A stretch of 64,000 bases of DNA from Rhizobium leguminosarum bv. viciae USDA 2370 (GCF_002008365.1 NZ_MRDL01000039.1:383-64382), one strand, 5' to 3'; shown: positions 17,790 through 27,035, counted from the first letter of the stretch. Notes: generated by a model not told the origin, from the letters alone. A program made the numbers and translations.

Positions 17790-17813
17790 ATCTTCCCGAA
17801 AGTGACGCATAAA

Positions 17814-18275
17814 ATGAAAGAACCTGGGAATTTCCGCCGCAAGCTTCTGCAACTCGTCCAGGCAGATGGTAGCCTTTCGCTGGCAGACTTGGCGGAAAAG
17901 GCCGGCATGTCGCAGAGCTCAGCCTGGCGGAAGATCCAGGAACTGGAAGCCGACGGCGTCATCCGCAAGCGGGTGACACTGCTCGATCCGGGCAAACTCG
18001 ATCTCAAGCTCTGCGTCATCGCGCATGTGACGCTGGAGGATCACCACGAAGAGGCGGTTGCGTCTTTCGCTTCGGTGGTGCTGGAGCGGCCGGAGATCAT
18101 GGAATGCTACGCCCTATCAGGCGCCTTCGACTACATGCTGAAGATAAGGGCAAGCGACGTGGAAAGCTACGAAGCCTTCATGACCCGCTATCTCATGCGC
18201 AACCCGCATGTGCGCACAGTGGTCTCGAGCTTTGTGCTGCGCGAGCTGAAATTCTCGACCGAACTGCCGCTCTGA
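17814..18275 (+). CDS. Lrp/AsnC-family transcriptional regulator (phhA side)
   Basis: 153 residues from the ATG at 17814 (a GTG at 17802 is possible). The N-terminal winged helix-turn-helix spans about 1-60 (SLADLAEKAGMSQSSAWRKIQELEADGVI), and the C-terminal AsnC/RAM ligand domain about 65-145 (ERPEIMECYALSGAFDYMLKIRASD). It is divergent from phhA and probably controls it in response to an aromatic amino acid, as Lrp-type PhhR/BkdR-like regulators do. A perfect dyad sits in the shared promoter. Confidence 0.92.
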   Translation: MKEPGNFRRKLLQLVQADGSLSLADLAEKAGMSQSSAWRKIQELEADGVIRKRVTLLDPGKLDLKLCVIAHVTLEDHHEEAVASFASVVLERPEIMECYALSGAFDYMLKIRASDVESYEAFMTRYLMRNPHVRTVVSSFVLRELKFSTELPL

Positions 18276-18307
18276 TTTAGATATCTGCGCAGGGCGATAC
18301 CGTCACA

Positions 18308-18808
18308 TCACCGCGTGCTGTCGCTATGCCAGTGTCCCGGCATGAGCACCGGAAAGCCTTCGAATGTTTTCAACGTGTCGAGCACGATCGACGTCTTCAC
18401 GTGCTGTACGGACTCATGGGGCAACAGAACGTCGTTGACGAATTTGGAAAGGTCGGCGAGCCCGCGGGTCGCGACCGTCAGGTGATAATCCATTTCACCG
18501 GTCAGCGCATAGGCTTCGAGAACTTCAGGCAACCCGTTGATCAATTGCGAAAACCGGCGGGCATTGTCTCTGTTGTGGGTGGCAAGCGTCACGGAAATAA
18601 CCACCAGCATATCCAGACCCAGCTTCTGCCGATCGAGGTAGGCGCGGTAGCTGCGGATATATCCCTCAGCCTCGAGTCTCGTTCGCCGGCGAGAGCATTG
18701 CGACGGTGAAAGCGCGATCCGCTCCCCCAGCTCGTTGTTCGTCAACCTGCCGTCCTTTTGAAGTTCCTGGAGCAGGCGCAAATCCAATTTGTCGAGCGGT
18801 TCATCCAT
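18308..18808 (-). CDS. Lrp/AsnC-family transcriptional regulator (hpd side)
   Basis: 166 residues. It begins MDEPLDKLDLRLLQELQKDG, with the typical Lrp HTH (LTNNELGERIALSPSQCSRRRTRLEAEGYI) and an AsnC ligand-binding domain (LPEVLEAYALTGEMDYHLTVATRGLADLSKFV). It is transcribed away from hpd, and three TTGCA-type dyads lie in the 129-base gap, so it is the likely regulator of hpd-hmgA-fahA-maiA. It is only distantly similar to the phhA-side regulator. Confidence 0.93.
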   Translation of the reverse strand: MDEPLDKLDLRLLQELQKDGRLTNNELGERIALSPSQCSRRRTRLEAEGYIRSYRAYLDRQKLGLDMLVVISVTLATHNRDNARRFSQLINGLPEVLEAYALTGEMDYHLTVATRGLADLSKFVNDVLLPHESVQHVKTSIVLDTLKTFEGFPVLMPGHWHSDSTR

Positions 18809-18917
18809 TGCACGAAATCTCCAAAATACTCACGGATCGTGCATAATCTCTTCCTGGAGCATAAAGAATGCAAGAACTTTGCACGCGTTTTGGGCCACAC
18901 TTTGCATAGAAATGCAA
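18809..18917. promoter_or_regulatory. array of three TTGCA dyads, putative Lrp operators
   Basis: Three inverted repeats lie between the regulator and hpd. The first is TGCACGA (18809-18815) facing TCGTGCA (18837-18843). The second is TGCAA-GAACT-TTGCA (18869-18883). The third is TTGCAT-AGAA-ATGCAA (18902-18917), a perfect dyad 36 bases before the hpd ATG. The centres of the second and third are about 33 bp apart, near three helical turns, which suits an Lrp octamer wrapping DNA. Confidence 0.6.
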
Positions 18918-18937
18918 TCTCCTCTGGAGGAAAGAAA

Positions 18938-20047
18938 ATGGGTCCCTTCCCACATGATGCGCCGCCCTCGGAAATCACCGCCGACAATCCGGCCGGTACC
19001 GACGGCTTCGAATTCGTCGAATTCGCCCATCCCGAGCCTGAGAAACTGCGCGAGCTTTTCACACGCATGGGCTACGTCGTAGTCGCCAGGCACAAGACGA
19101 AAGACATCACCGTTTGGCGCCAGGGTGACATCAACTATCTGCTAAACGCCGAACCCGGCAGTCATGCCGCCCGTTTCGTCGCAAACCATGGCCCCTGCGC
19201 CCCATCGATGGCATGGCGCGTCGTCGACGCCAAGCACACCTTCGACCACGCGGTATCAAAAGGTGCGGTTCCCTATGAGGGGGACGACAAGGCGCTCGAC
19301 GTCCCGGCGATTGTCGGCATTGGCGGCTCGCTGCTCTATTTCGTCGAGACCTATGGGGAAAAGGGATCGGCTTACGAAGCCGAGTTCGATTGGCTTGGCG
19401 AGCGCGACCTGCATCCCCAGGGGATCGGCTTCTATTATCTCGACCATCTGACGCACAACGTCTTCCGCGGCAATATGGACAAGTGGTGGGATTTTTACCG
19501 CAACCTGTTCAATTTCAAGCAGATCCACTTCTTCGATATCGACGGCCGCATCACCGGTCTGGTGAGCCGCGCCATCACCTCGCCCTGCGGCAAGATCCGC
19601 ATTCCGCTGAATGAATCGAAGGACGACACCAGCCAGATCGAGGAATATCTGAAGAAGTACCGGGGCGAGGGCATCCAGCACATCGCCGTTGGAACAGAGG
19701 ACATTTACGACGCCACCGACAGGCTTGCCGACAACGGCCTGCGCTTCATGCCGGGTCCGCCGGAGACCTATTACGACATGTCCTATGAACGCGTGAACGG
19801 CCATAGCGAACCGATCGAGCGCATGAAGAAACACGGCATCCTCATCGACGGCGAAGGTGTGGTGAATGGCGGCATGACGAAAATCCTGCTGCAGATCTTC
19901 TCCAAGACCGTTATCGGCCCGATCTTCTTCGAATTCATCCAGCGCAAGGGTGACGAGGGCTTCGGCGAGGGCAATTTCCGGGCTCTCTTCGAGTCGATCG
20001 AGGCCGATCAGATCAAGCGTGGTGTCATCGGTACTGCAGCGGAGTAA
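18938..20047 (+). CDS. hpd: 4-hydroxyphenylpyruvate dioxygenase
   Basis: Non-heme iron dioxygenase that makes homogentisate from 4-hydroxyphenylpyruvate, 369 residues from the ATG at 18938, which follows GGAGGAAAG. The frame runs open upstream to 18758, but that part crosses the regulator's promoter and start. The iron ligands fit the vicinal-oxygen-chelate family: His in YYLDHLTHNV, His in IQHIAVGTEDIY and Glu in PIFFEFIQRKG near the C-terminus. It is the first gene of hpd-hmgA-fahA-maiA. Confidence 0.95.
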   Translation: MGPFPHDAPPSEITADNPAGTDGFEFVEFAHPEPEKLRELFTRMGYVVVARHKTKDITVWRQGDINYLLNAEPGSHAARFVANHGPCAPSMAWRVVDAKHTFDHAVSKGAVPYEGDDKALDVPAIVGIGGSLLYFVETYGEKGSAYEAEFDWLGERDLHPQGIGFYYLDHLTHNVFRGNMDKWWDFYRNLFNFKQIHFFDIDGRITGLVSRAITSPCGKIRIPLNESKDDTSQIEEYLKKYRGEGIQHIAVGTEDIYDATDRLADNGLRFMPGPPETYYDMSYERVNGHSEPIERMKKHGILIDGEGVVNGGMTKILLQIFSKTVIGPIFFEFIQRKGDEGFGEGNFRALFESIEADQIKRGVIGTAAE

Positions 20048-20054
20048 ACTCTGC

Positions 20055-20084
20055 AGCGCCGCGCGTCTGGAAAGGTGCGCGGCG
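20055..20084. repeat. 9-bp perfect hairpin between hpd and hmgA
   Basis: GCGCCGCGC and GCGCGGCGC pair perfectly around a 12-base loop, in the 63-base hpd-hmgA gap. No T-run follows, so read-through is expected. It may cause polarity or stabilise the hpd message. Confidence 0.55.
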
Positions 20085-20110
20085 CAGGTGGGTTACGGGA
20101 GGAGTGAGCA

Positions 20111-21472
20111 ATGGACCAGACATCGATCCAGACATCCGACGGTGAAGCCGCGACGGCAAACAGGCTGAAATATATGCCGGGGTTCGGCAATGACTTCGAA
20201 ACCGAGTCGCTTCCCGGTGCCTTGCCGCAGGGTCAGAACAGCCCGCAGAAATGCAATTACGGTCTTTATGCGGAGCAGCTTTCCGGCTCGCCATTCACCG
20301 CGCCGCGCGGGACGAACGAAAGGTCCTGGCTCTATCGCATTCGCCCGAGCGTGCGTCACACCCGCCGCTTCTCCAACGCATCCTATCCGCTCTGGAAAAC
20401 GGCGCCTTGCCTCGACGAGCACTCGCTTCCTCTGGGCCAGCTTCGCTGGGATCCCATCCCCGCGCCCGCGGAGAGACTGACCTTTCTCGAAGGGGTGCGG
20501 ACAGTCACGACGGCAGGCGATGCCACCACCCAGGTGGGCATGTCAGCCCATGCCTACGTCTTCAATGAGGACATGGTCGACGATTACTTCTTCAACGCCG
20601 ACGGTGAACTGCTGATCGTGCCGCAGCTCGGCGCCATCAGAGTGTTCACCGAAATGGGCATCATGGATGTCGAGCCCCTGGAAATATGCCTCATCCCGCG
20701 TGGCATGATGTTCAAGGTTCTCAAGGGCGGCGAGCAGACGGTCTGGCGGGGTTATATATGCGAGAATTACGGCGCCAAATTCACGCTGCCGGACCGCGGA
20801 CCGATCGGCGCCAACTGCCTGGCAAACCCGCGTGACTTCAAGACACCCGTTGCCGCTTTCGAGGATAAGGAAACGCCTTGCCGCGTGCATGTGAAGTGGT
20901 GCGGAAAATTCTATGTCACGGAGATCGGCCACTCGCCCCTCGATGTGGTCGCCTGGCACGGCAATTACGCGCCTTACAAATACGACTTGCGGACATTTTC
21001 TCCGGTCGGCGCCATCAGCTTCGACCATCCCGATCCGTCGATCTTTTCGGTGCTGACCGCGCCCACCGAAGATGCCGGCACGGCAAATGTCGATTTCGTG
21101 ATTTTTCCGCCGCGCTGGCTGGTCGCCGAACACACCTTCCGTCCGCCTTGGTACCACCGCAACATCATGAGCGAGTTCATGGGCCTGATCCATGGCCAGT
21201 ATGACGCCAAGGAGGAGGGCTTCGTGCCCGGCGGCATGAGCCTGCACAACATGATGCTTCCCCACGGGCCGGACGCGCTTGCCTTCGAAAAGGCATCCAA
21301 TACCGAGCTCAAACCGGTGAAGCTCGACCACACCATGGCCTTCATGTTCGAGACCAGGTACCCGCAGCAATTGACGAAATACGCAGCCGAGCTCGAAACG
21401 CTGCAGGATAATTACCTCGAGTGCTGGGACGGCCTGGAACGCAAGTTCGACGGAACCCCCGGGCTCAAGTGA
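20111..21472 (+). CDS. hmgA: homogentisate 1,2-dioxygenase
   Basis: Fe-dependent ring-cleaving dioxygenase that converts homogentisate to maleylacetoacetate, 453 residues, close to the family norm of about 440-450. The N-terminus YMPGFGNDFETESLPGALP, LPQLGAIRVFTEMGIMDVEP in the middle, and the C-terminal block PPRWLVAEHTFRPPWYHRNIMSEFMGL with its metal-binding residues are strongly characteristic. GGAG precedes the ATG at 20111. It is the second step of the operon, followed 40 bases later by fahA. Confidence 0.97.
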   Translation: MDQTSIQTSDGEAATANRLKYMPGFGNDFETESLPGALPQGQNSPQKCNYGLYAEQLSGSPFTAPRGTNERSWLYRIRPSVRHTRRFSNASYPLWKTAPCLDEHSLPLGQLRWDPIPAPAERLTFLEGVRTVTTAGDATTQVGMSAHAYVFNEDMVDDYFFNADGELLIVPQLGAIRVFTEMGIMDVEPLEICLIPRGMMFKVLKGGEQTVWRGYICENYGAKFTLPDRGPIGANCLANPRDFKTPVAAFEDKETPCRVHVKWCGKFYVTEIGHSPLDVVAWHGNYAPYKYDLRTFSPVGAISFDHPDPSIFSVLTAPTEDAGTANVDFVIFPPRWLVAEHTFRPPWYHRNIMSEFMGLIHGQYDAKEEGFVPGGMSLHNMMLPHGPDALAFEKASNTELKPVKLDHTMAFMFETRYPQQLTKYAAELETLQDNYLECWDGLERKFDGTPGLK

Positions 21473-21512
21473 TGCATCAAGCAAAGACACCCTCCGGCAC
21501 TGGAATTAAGAT

Positions 21513-22538
21513 ATGAAGCTTGCGACCTTGAAGGACTCCACGAGGGACGGCCGGCTCGTCGTCGTTTCCCGCGACCTGACCCGCTGTTCGGAGGTCGGTC
21601 ACATTGCCCGGACCCTGCAGGCGGCGCTCGACGACTGGGAGCATGTGGCTCCGAGACTTCAGCTGATTGCCGAAGGCGTCGAGACCGGAGCCCAGCCGAC
21701 GATCCGGTTTCACGAACATGACGCTACGTCACCTTTGCCGCGGGCCTACCAATGGGCCGATGGTTCCGCTTACGTCAACCATGTCGAACTGGTGCGTAAG
21801 GCGCGCGGCGCCGAGATGCCTGCAAGCTTCTGGACCGATCCGCTGATCTATCAAGGCGGGTCGGACGCTTTCCTCGCGCCGCGCGATCCGATCGTGGCGG
21901 TTGACGAGGCTTACGGGATCGACATGGAAGGCGAGGTCGCGGCCATTACCGGCGACGTCGCCATGGGTTCCAGCCCGGAAGCCGCACGCGGCGCCATCCG
22001 CCTGCTGATGCTCGTCAACGACGTGTCGCTGCGCGGTCTGATCCCGGGCGAACTGGCAAAGGGATTTGGTTTCTTCCAGTCGAAGCCGGCATCGGCATTT
22101 TCTCCGGTCGCGGTGACGCCGGACGAGCTCGGAGAGGCCTGGGACGGCGGCAAGCTACATCTTCCGCTGCTGGTGAGCTTGAACGGCAAGCCATTCGGCA
22201 AAGCCAACGCCGGTATCGACATGACCTTCGATTTTGGCCAACTGATCACCCATGCCGCCAAAACCCGTAACCTCCTGGCCGGAACGATTATCGGCTCGGG
22301 AACAGTGTCAAACAAGCTCGACGGCGGCCCCGGCAAGCCGGTGGAAGAGGGAGGAGACGGCTACTCCTGCATCGCCGAACTCAGGATGATCGAGGCCATC
22401 GACACCGGATCCCCGAGGACTCCCTTCATGAAGTTCGGGGATCAGGTCCGCATAGAGATGAAGGATAAGGCCGGTCATTCGATCTTCGGGGCGATCGAGC
22501 AGACTGTCGAAAAATACCAACGGGCCGACCCGCGATGA
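21513..22538 (+). CDS. fahA: fumarylacetoacetase
   Basis: Hydrolase that splits fumarylacetoacetate into fumarate and acetoacetate, 341 residues. The N-terminal segment (MKLATLKDSTRDGRLVVVSRDLTRC) and the FAH domain (about 90-330) with MEGEVAAITGDVAMG, LVNDVSLRGLIP, SKPASAFSPVAVTPDELG and TIIGSGTVSNKL contain the Glu/Asp metal-binding residues of the family. It overlaps maiA by ATGA, so the final two enzymes are translationally coupled. Confidence 0.95.
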   Translation: MKLATLKDSTRDGRLVVVSRDLTRCSEVGHIARTLQAALDDWEHVAPRLQLIAEGVETGAQPTIRFHEHDATSPLPRAYQWADGSAYVNHVELVRKARGAEMPASFWTDPLIYQGGSDAFLAPRDPIVAVDEAYGIDMEGEVAAITGDVAMGSSPEAARGAIRLLMLVNDVSLRGLIPGELAKGFGFFQSKPASAFSPVAVTPDELGEAWDGGKLHLPLLVSLNGKPFGKANAGIDMTFDFGQLITHAAKTRNLLAGTIIGSGTVSNKLDGGPGKPVEEGGDGYSCIAELRMIEAIDTGSPRTPFMKFGDQVRIEMKDKAGHSIFGAIEQTVEKYQRADPR

Positions 22539-23167
22539 ACGAGGTCGTTCTTTACGACTACTGGCGATCATCGGCGAGCTATCGCGTCCGCATCGCGCTC
22601 AATCTCTTGTGCATCGATTATAAGACCGTGCCCATCAACCTGTTGGAAGGGGCGCACAAGACCCCGGAATATCTGGCGCTCAACCCGCAGGGACTGGTGC
22701 CGACATTGGTGATCAACGGGAAAATACTGACCCAGTCGCTGGCAATCATCGAATATCTGGCCGAGCTTCGGCCGGAATACGGATTGCTGCCACCTGACAT
22801 TGCCGATCGCCAGAAAGTCCGCGCCCTTGCCTATGCGGTCGCCATGGACATCCATCCGATCTGCAACTTGCATGTTGTGTCGCATCTGATGACCATGACG
22901 GATAAGGCCGATGCCCGCGAGGAATGGATGAAGCATTTCATTGCCGACGGACTGCGCAAACTGGAAGCCATGATCGGCGAATTTGATGGAGCATTCAGCT
23001 TTGGCGACAGGCCGACGATGGCGGATCTCTGTCTGCTTCCACAGGTCTACAACGCCCGCCGCTGGGGTGTTGATATCACAGCTTTCAGGCGCATCGCCGA
23101 TATCGACACCAGATGCGCCGACATACCCGCTTTCCAGGCGGCGCATCCTGACCGCGTGAAATCGTAG
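22535..23167 (+). CDS. maiA: maleylacetoacetate isomerase (zeta-class GST)
   Basis: Glutathione-dependent isomerase that converts maleylacetoacetate to fumarylacetoacetate, 210 residues. The zeta-class GST signature SSASYRVRIALNL (about 11-23) carries the catalytic Ser/Cys-type site, IEYLAELRPE lies near residue 70, and the C-terminal helical domain contains TMADLCLLPQVYNARRWGVD. It starts inside the end of fahA (ATGA) and closes the homogentisate operon. Confidence 0.95.
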   Translation: MNEVVLYDYWRSSASYRVRIALNLLCIDYKTVPINLLEGAHKTPEYLALNPQGLVPTLVINGKILTQSLAIIEYLAELRPEYGLLPPDIADRQKVRALAYAVAMDIHPICNLHVVSHLMTMTDKADAREEWMKHFIADGLRKLEAMIGEFDGAFSFGDRPTMADLCLLPQVYNARRWGVDITAFRRIADIDTRCADIPAFQAAHPDRVKS

Positions 23168-23183
23168 CTCCATTGCGATAAAA

Positions 23184-23200
23184 CTCGGATCAAGTCCGAG
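23184..23200 (-). terminator. putative intrinsic terminator of the MEKHLA gene
   Basis: Read on the minus strand, CTCGGA-CTTGA-TCCGAG is followed directly by TTTTATCG. It lies 76 bases beyond the stop of the MEKHLA gene, and on the plus strand just after maiA. The stem is short (6 bp), so it is moderate. Confidence 0.45.
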
Positions 23201-23275
23201 GACAGGAATGAGGGAGCAGAGAGCGTATAGCAAGAACCGCTAAGCTACGTTTGCCGCTCCCCCGGGACGGCGACA

Positions 23276-23746
23276 TTACGCGTCCCGCCACGAAGGGAAT
23301 ATCGCAGCCTGGCCCAACCGCTTGCCGGTTTCATCGATGAGCTGCCAGACTGTCACATCCTCGATCCAGAAACGGCGCCCCGATTTCGCGATCCTGAGAC
23401 CGCGCGCATTGTCGACAAAACCATCGTGCGTGACGGCGTCCAGCAGCCGCTGGCGCTCGGCGCGATCAGGCTGCTCGGCCGAAAGCCGCGACGGCAGCGC
23501 AGTAAATTCATCCCAGCTATATTCGAAGCAGTTCTGCGCGGTGCGGTTGGCGTAGATGAAGCGCGGGTCGGGCGCGGTGTTGTGAGCGAGGACCACGAAG
23601 GATGCATCGTTGTAGAGCCAGTCCGGCCCTTGCCCGTCCTGGACAAGTCGACGGCCGGTGATGCGCCGGTAGCTTTCGGTGAGGAGGGAGAAGAAATCGG
23701 CATCGCTCCTCAGATCGAGGGCGTGATTGTCATAGGCAAAAGTCAC
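23276..23746 (-). CDS. MEKHLA (PAS-like) domain protein
   Basis: 156 residues forming one MEKHLA domain, a PAS-related fold known from plant HD-ZIP III proteins and from short bacterial proteins. Recognisable segments are GPDWLYNDASFVVLAHNTAPDPRFIYANRTAQNCFEYSWDEF and the C-terminal SGRRFWIEDVTVWQLID. A small-molecule or redox-sensing role is likely but unproven. It is convergent with maiA and apparently monocistronic. Confidence 0.82.
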   Translation of the reverse strand: MTFAYDNHALDLRSDADFFSLLTESYRRITGRRLVQDGQGPDWLYNDASFVVLAHNTAPDPRFIYANRTAQNCFEYSWDEFTALPSRLSAEQPDRAERQRLLDAVTHDGFVDNARGLRIAKSGRRFWIEDVTVWQLIDETGKRLGQAAIFPSWRDA

Positions 23747-24179
23747 GAAGTGCCTCGTTGGTCGAATGCTTGGATGCAGGTGACATAATCGATATTCTTT
23801 GCATCGGTCTACAACGCTCGCCGCTCGGGAAGTAATATGGTCGATTTCAAGCGCGGCGGATATCGGTGGCAGGGCGTCGAACTGCTGGCGTTCAGCCGGC
23901 GCGTCCCGACGAATGCGGTCGCGATTATGCGAGGAACCGGCGTTTACCTTGTCTCATCACTTCTGATTGTGCCGCTTGCCAGAAGATCGCCCCTTGTGCA
24001 TTGATCGGTATCAACATTCTCTGCGAAGCTATTGTTCTTCTGACCGTAATCGGCGTCGGCGGTCGCCGATGAGGTCGGGCTTCACGGGCAGGTGATTTCA
24101 TCATCCGGCTATACAGAGCTGCCAAGCTATGCTGCGAATGACGACAGGAGAAATACAGGTGCTCGAGGGCTGGGTAAGA
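23747..24179. other. 433-base stretch without a convincing gene
   Basis: Between the MEKHLA gene start and the ClpP-fold gene. It holds promoters for at least the MEKHLA gene and a possible 55-residue fragment (listed separately). Other frames lack ribosome-binding sites and codon bias. No repeats or RNA structures were recognised. Confidence 0.4.
23837..24004 (+). pseudogene. possible cupin-type gene fragment
   Basis: A 55-codon frame whose first part (VDFKRGGYRWQGVELLAF) resembles the N-terminus of small cupin proteins found in rhizobia. The similarity then stops and the frame ends, so it may be a remnant. The ribosome-binding site is weak. The similarity is from memory, so the call is tentative. 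Confidence 0.22.
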
Positions 24180-25490
24180 ATGCGCAAATCCGTCTCGTTG
24201 ATATCGCTGCTGCTGGCGTTCGTCGCCATGGCCGGAGAGGGGCATGCAGCAATTTCCTACCAACGTGTGGACGGCGCCCCGGGACGTGGTCTGGTGATAA
24301 AGGGCGTGTTTGAATTCTCCGACGATCCGACGCAGCTTGTCGACGAATACACGCAGTACCAAGCTGACTATATCAGCTTTGACTCGCCCGGCGGAAACGT
24401 GGTCACCGCGATCATGTTCGGCCGCGCCATCCGCGCACTGAATGCAAGAACGCTCCAGATCAGAGCCATGGAATGTGCATCGGCTTGCGCCTTCGCCTTC
24501 GTCGGTGGCGTCGAAAGGTTCGCCGAGCCGGGCTCGATCGGCGTGCATCGGATTTCCCTATCCGACGATGTCCCCATGGACAATAAATTGGCAGTCTCGA
24601 CCGTTCAACTAATGACCGGCGAGATCATCGGCTATCTCACCGACATGGGGGTAAGCCCCAATCTGCTGCAGCTCAGCCTGTCGATCGACAGCACTGATAT
24701 ACGGTATCTTACCGCTGCGGAAATGCGAGACTGGAACATCAACACGCTCGAGGATATGCCCTCGGCACAGGAAAGCACGCCGCCCCCGCCCGGCGCCGCA
24801 CCGCAGGAGAGCGCAACACCCGCCGACATGCCGTCAGACCCCGGCGCTTCCGAGGGGGTGGCCGCCTCCGAACCCGGCGACCTGACCACGGAGGCGGTTG
24901 ATTTCGTCAACCGATACAATGACGAATGGTCAAAAGACAGTGCCTCGGCGTTGGCTTTTATGAAGGGCGTCTATGCGGACGAGGTCTCCTTCTTCGGAAA
25001 CTCGGTCGACAAAGACGCTGTCCTGAAGGAAAAGGCCGCCTTCGCCCAACGCTGGCCGGAGCGCATCTACAGCGTCAAGCCGGGCTCCGTAACTGCCAGC
25101 TGTGCCGGAAAATGCGAAATGTCGGGAATTGTCGAGTGGTTTGCCGGAAACAGGGACACGGGTAAGACGTCCGCCGGGATGGCGGAATTCGCTTTCGTGT
25201 GGAACACGGCCTCTCTGCAGATCGAGTCCGAGACCGGAAAGGTGCTCGCCACGGACAAGGGGACCAAGGCACCGGATCGGTTGATCCATCAGTGGACAGG
25301 ACTGGACGACATCTGCCGCACGAGTGTCGATCGCGACGGGCCCGAGACGCTACGGGCATGCAAACGGCGCGACGAACTCGGTCCGCTGCTCAATCGCGCG
25401 GACTGGTGTTATGGCCATAAGGACGAAGCCGGAATAAACTGGGAGTGGCACAAATGCGATGCCAACTCCCGCCGATATACGAGTCAGTAG
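24180..25490 (+). CDS. exported ClpP/crotonase-fold protein
   Basis: 436 residues from the ATG at 24180 (a frame from 24129 lacks support). The signal peptide MRKSVSLISLLLAFVAMAGEGHA is followed by a ClpP-like domain: ISFDSPGGNVVTA (about 66-76, oxyanion region), MECASACAFAFVGG with the probable nucleophile Ser101, and GSIGVHR with His123. A Pro/Ala-rich linker (about 195-235) leads to a C-terminal domain of about 180 residues with four Cys and an NTF2-like look. A periplasmic serine protease-like role is likely. Similar proteins are common and uncharacterised in rhizobia. Confidence 0.75.
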   Translation: MRKSVSLISLLLAFVAMAGEGHAAISYQRVDGAPGRGLVIKGVFEFSDDPTQLVDEYTQYQADYISFDSPGGNVVTAIMFGRAIRALNARTLQIRAMECASACAFAFVGGVERFAEPGSIGVHRISLSDDVPMDNKLAVSTVQLMTGEIIGYLTDMGVSPNLLQLSLSIDSTDIRYLTAAEMRDWNINTLEDMPSAQESTPPPPGAAPQESATPADMPSDPGASEGVAASEPGDLTTEAVDFVNRYNDEWSKDSASALAFMKGVYADEVSFFGNSVDKDAVLKEKAAFAQRWPERIYSVKPGSVTASCAGKCEMSGIVEWFAGNRDTGKTSAGMAEFAFVWNTASLQIESETGKVLATDKGTKAPDRLIHQWTGLDDICRTSVDRDGPETLRACKRRDELGPLLNRADWCYGHKDEAGINWEWHKCDANSRRYTSQ

Positions 25491-25573
25491 CGCGCAGGCC
25501 CAAAGACGAGCGACCGTTGGTTTGCCCGGAGGAAGAAATGTTGGGAAACTCACATTCCTGAGTGAGGGTGAGC

Positions 25574-26839
25574 ATGTCAGAAGAGCATGCCCCATCGAAT
25601 GCCATCCTGCCGGGATCCGACGAACCCGACAAGCCGGCCGAGCGCTACCAACTCGGCCTCTGCCTTTCGGGCGGCGGCTATCGGGCCATGCTTTTCCATG
25701 CGGGATCGCTTGCGAGGCTCAACGAGGCCGGTCTTCTGGCGAAACTCGATATGCTCTCGTCGGTCTCGGGCGGATCTATCGCGTCCGGCCTGCTGGCCTA
25801 TGTGTGGCCCCGGCTGGTCTTCGAGAACGGGGTCGCCGTCAACTTCAAGACTGAATACCTCAATCGCATTCTGGCCTTCAGTCAGGTGTTCGCGGATGGG
25901 CCGTGCTTCCTGAAGGGCGTGTTCAAGCCCTTCTCGAGCGCGGCGGAGGAAGCCGCTAAACTCTACGAGCGGCATCTCTTCGACGGAAAATCACCAAGCC
26001 TGAGCGATCTTCCGAGATCGCCCTGGTTCGTATTTTGCTCCAGCAATCTCAGCACCGGTTCACTCTTCCGGATGTCCAACCGCTATCTCGCGGATTACAG
26101 GATCGGGGTGTCGTTTCATCCGACACTTTCGCTCGCGACCGCGGTTGCCGCTTCGGCGGCATTCCCGCCGGTGCTGTCGCCGCTGCGATTGGACCTGTCG
26201 CAGTTTTCCTGGAAAAGGGAAAAGCTCGACGACAGTGTTGGCGAACCGGTTGCTCCGGGCAGGGCAATATTGAGCGACGGCGGCATCTATGACAATCACG
26301 GCATCGAGCCGGCGCTGAAACGCTGCGATTGCTTGTTTGTCAGCGATGCCGGAGCGCCTTGGCGATCCTCGACCCACGGATACTGGAACTATCTCTCCCA
26401 GCTCAAGCGCGTTCTCGATACCACCGACAATCAGGTGCGGTCGTTGAGGCGCCGAGACCTGATCGGTGGCTTCAAGGCCGCAAAACAGGCTGATAGGCTT
26501 GGCCTCGACGATCTCGCGAAATCGGCTCTGCGCGCGAGAACGCGCGGCGTCTATTGGTCGATCGACAGCAAGGACGTCGAGCTCAAGCCCTACGCGTCCT
26601 ACACGCTGCCGCCGTCGTCGGTCGTTCCCTCGGAGGTCGGCACCTATCTCCATTTTCTGGGCGCGAAGGAGACGGAGTATCTGGCGAACTGGGGGCACTA
26701 CGTGTGCGACGCGATGCTCAACCGGTTCTATCAATCGCCCTTGGCTCCATCGTCCGGCCCGCCATTGGTTGCCGGAACCGTGAAGCCGGCTTGGGCGGCG
26801 AGGGCCAGCAAGCGCCTGTTCGACCTTCTTCCCTTTTAA
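25574..26839 (+). CDS. patatin-like phospholipase
   Basis: 421 residues from the ATG at 25574 (GAGGGTGAGC just upstream). The patatin elements are all present: oxyanion loop CLSGGGYRAMLFHAG (about 30-44), nucleophile Ser65 in SSVSGGSIASG, and the catalytic Asp235 in LSDGGIYDNHG. No signal peptide is visible, so it is probably cytoplasmic or exported by another route. It should hydrolyse acyl esters of phospholipids. Patatin enzymes also serve as defence effectors in CBASS, but no cyclase or sensor is next to this gene, so lipid turnover is the simpler reading. Confidence 0.88.
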   Translation: MSEEHAPSNAILPGSDEPDKPAERYQLGLCLSGGGYRAMLFHAGSLARLNEAGLLAKLDMLSSVSGGSIASGLLAYVWPRLVFENGVAVNFKTEYLNRILAFSQVFADGPCFLKGVFKPFSSAAEEAAKLYERHLFDGKSPSLSDLPRSPWFVFCSSNLSTGSLFRMSNRYLADYRIGVSFHPTLSLATAVAASAAFPPVLSPLRLDLSQFSWKREKLDDSVGEPVAPGRAILSDGGIYDNHGIEPALKRCDCLFVSDAGAPWRSSTHGYWNYLSQLKRVLDTTDNQVRSLRRRDLIGGFKAAKQADRLGLDDLAKSALRARTRGVYWSIDSKDVELKPYASYTLPPSSVVPSEVGTYLHFLGAKETEYLANWGHYVCDAMLNRFYQSPLAPSSGPPLVAGTVKPAWAARASKRLFDLLPF

Positions 26840-27035
26840 ACGAAAGCCGGGGGCCGGTTAAAGCGGGGCCAGCGGGATCCGTTGAGATTGCACCAGCAGT
26901 CGAAAATCCTACATTAAGCCTGAGGAAGAACGAACGTATCGACCGGTACGATGATCGGTTGTTTCTGGCTCCCTTCGGCCGCGAAGCTGAAGGGCCCCCA
27001 AAGTTCCAACTTCAATATTGTTTATGAAAGTATGA

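Noticed and set aside
18758..18937. N-terminal extension of hpd
   Set aside because: It would cross the Lrp gene start and the operator dyads and has no similarity to HPD; the ribosome-binding site is at 18925-18932.
25574..26839. Patatin gene as part of a CBASS defence system
   Set aside because: No cyclase, sensor or accessory genes are adjacent; the neighbour is a ClpP-fold exported protein.
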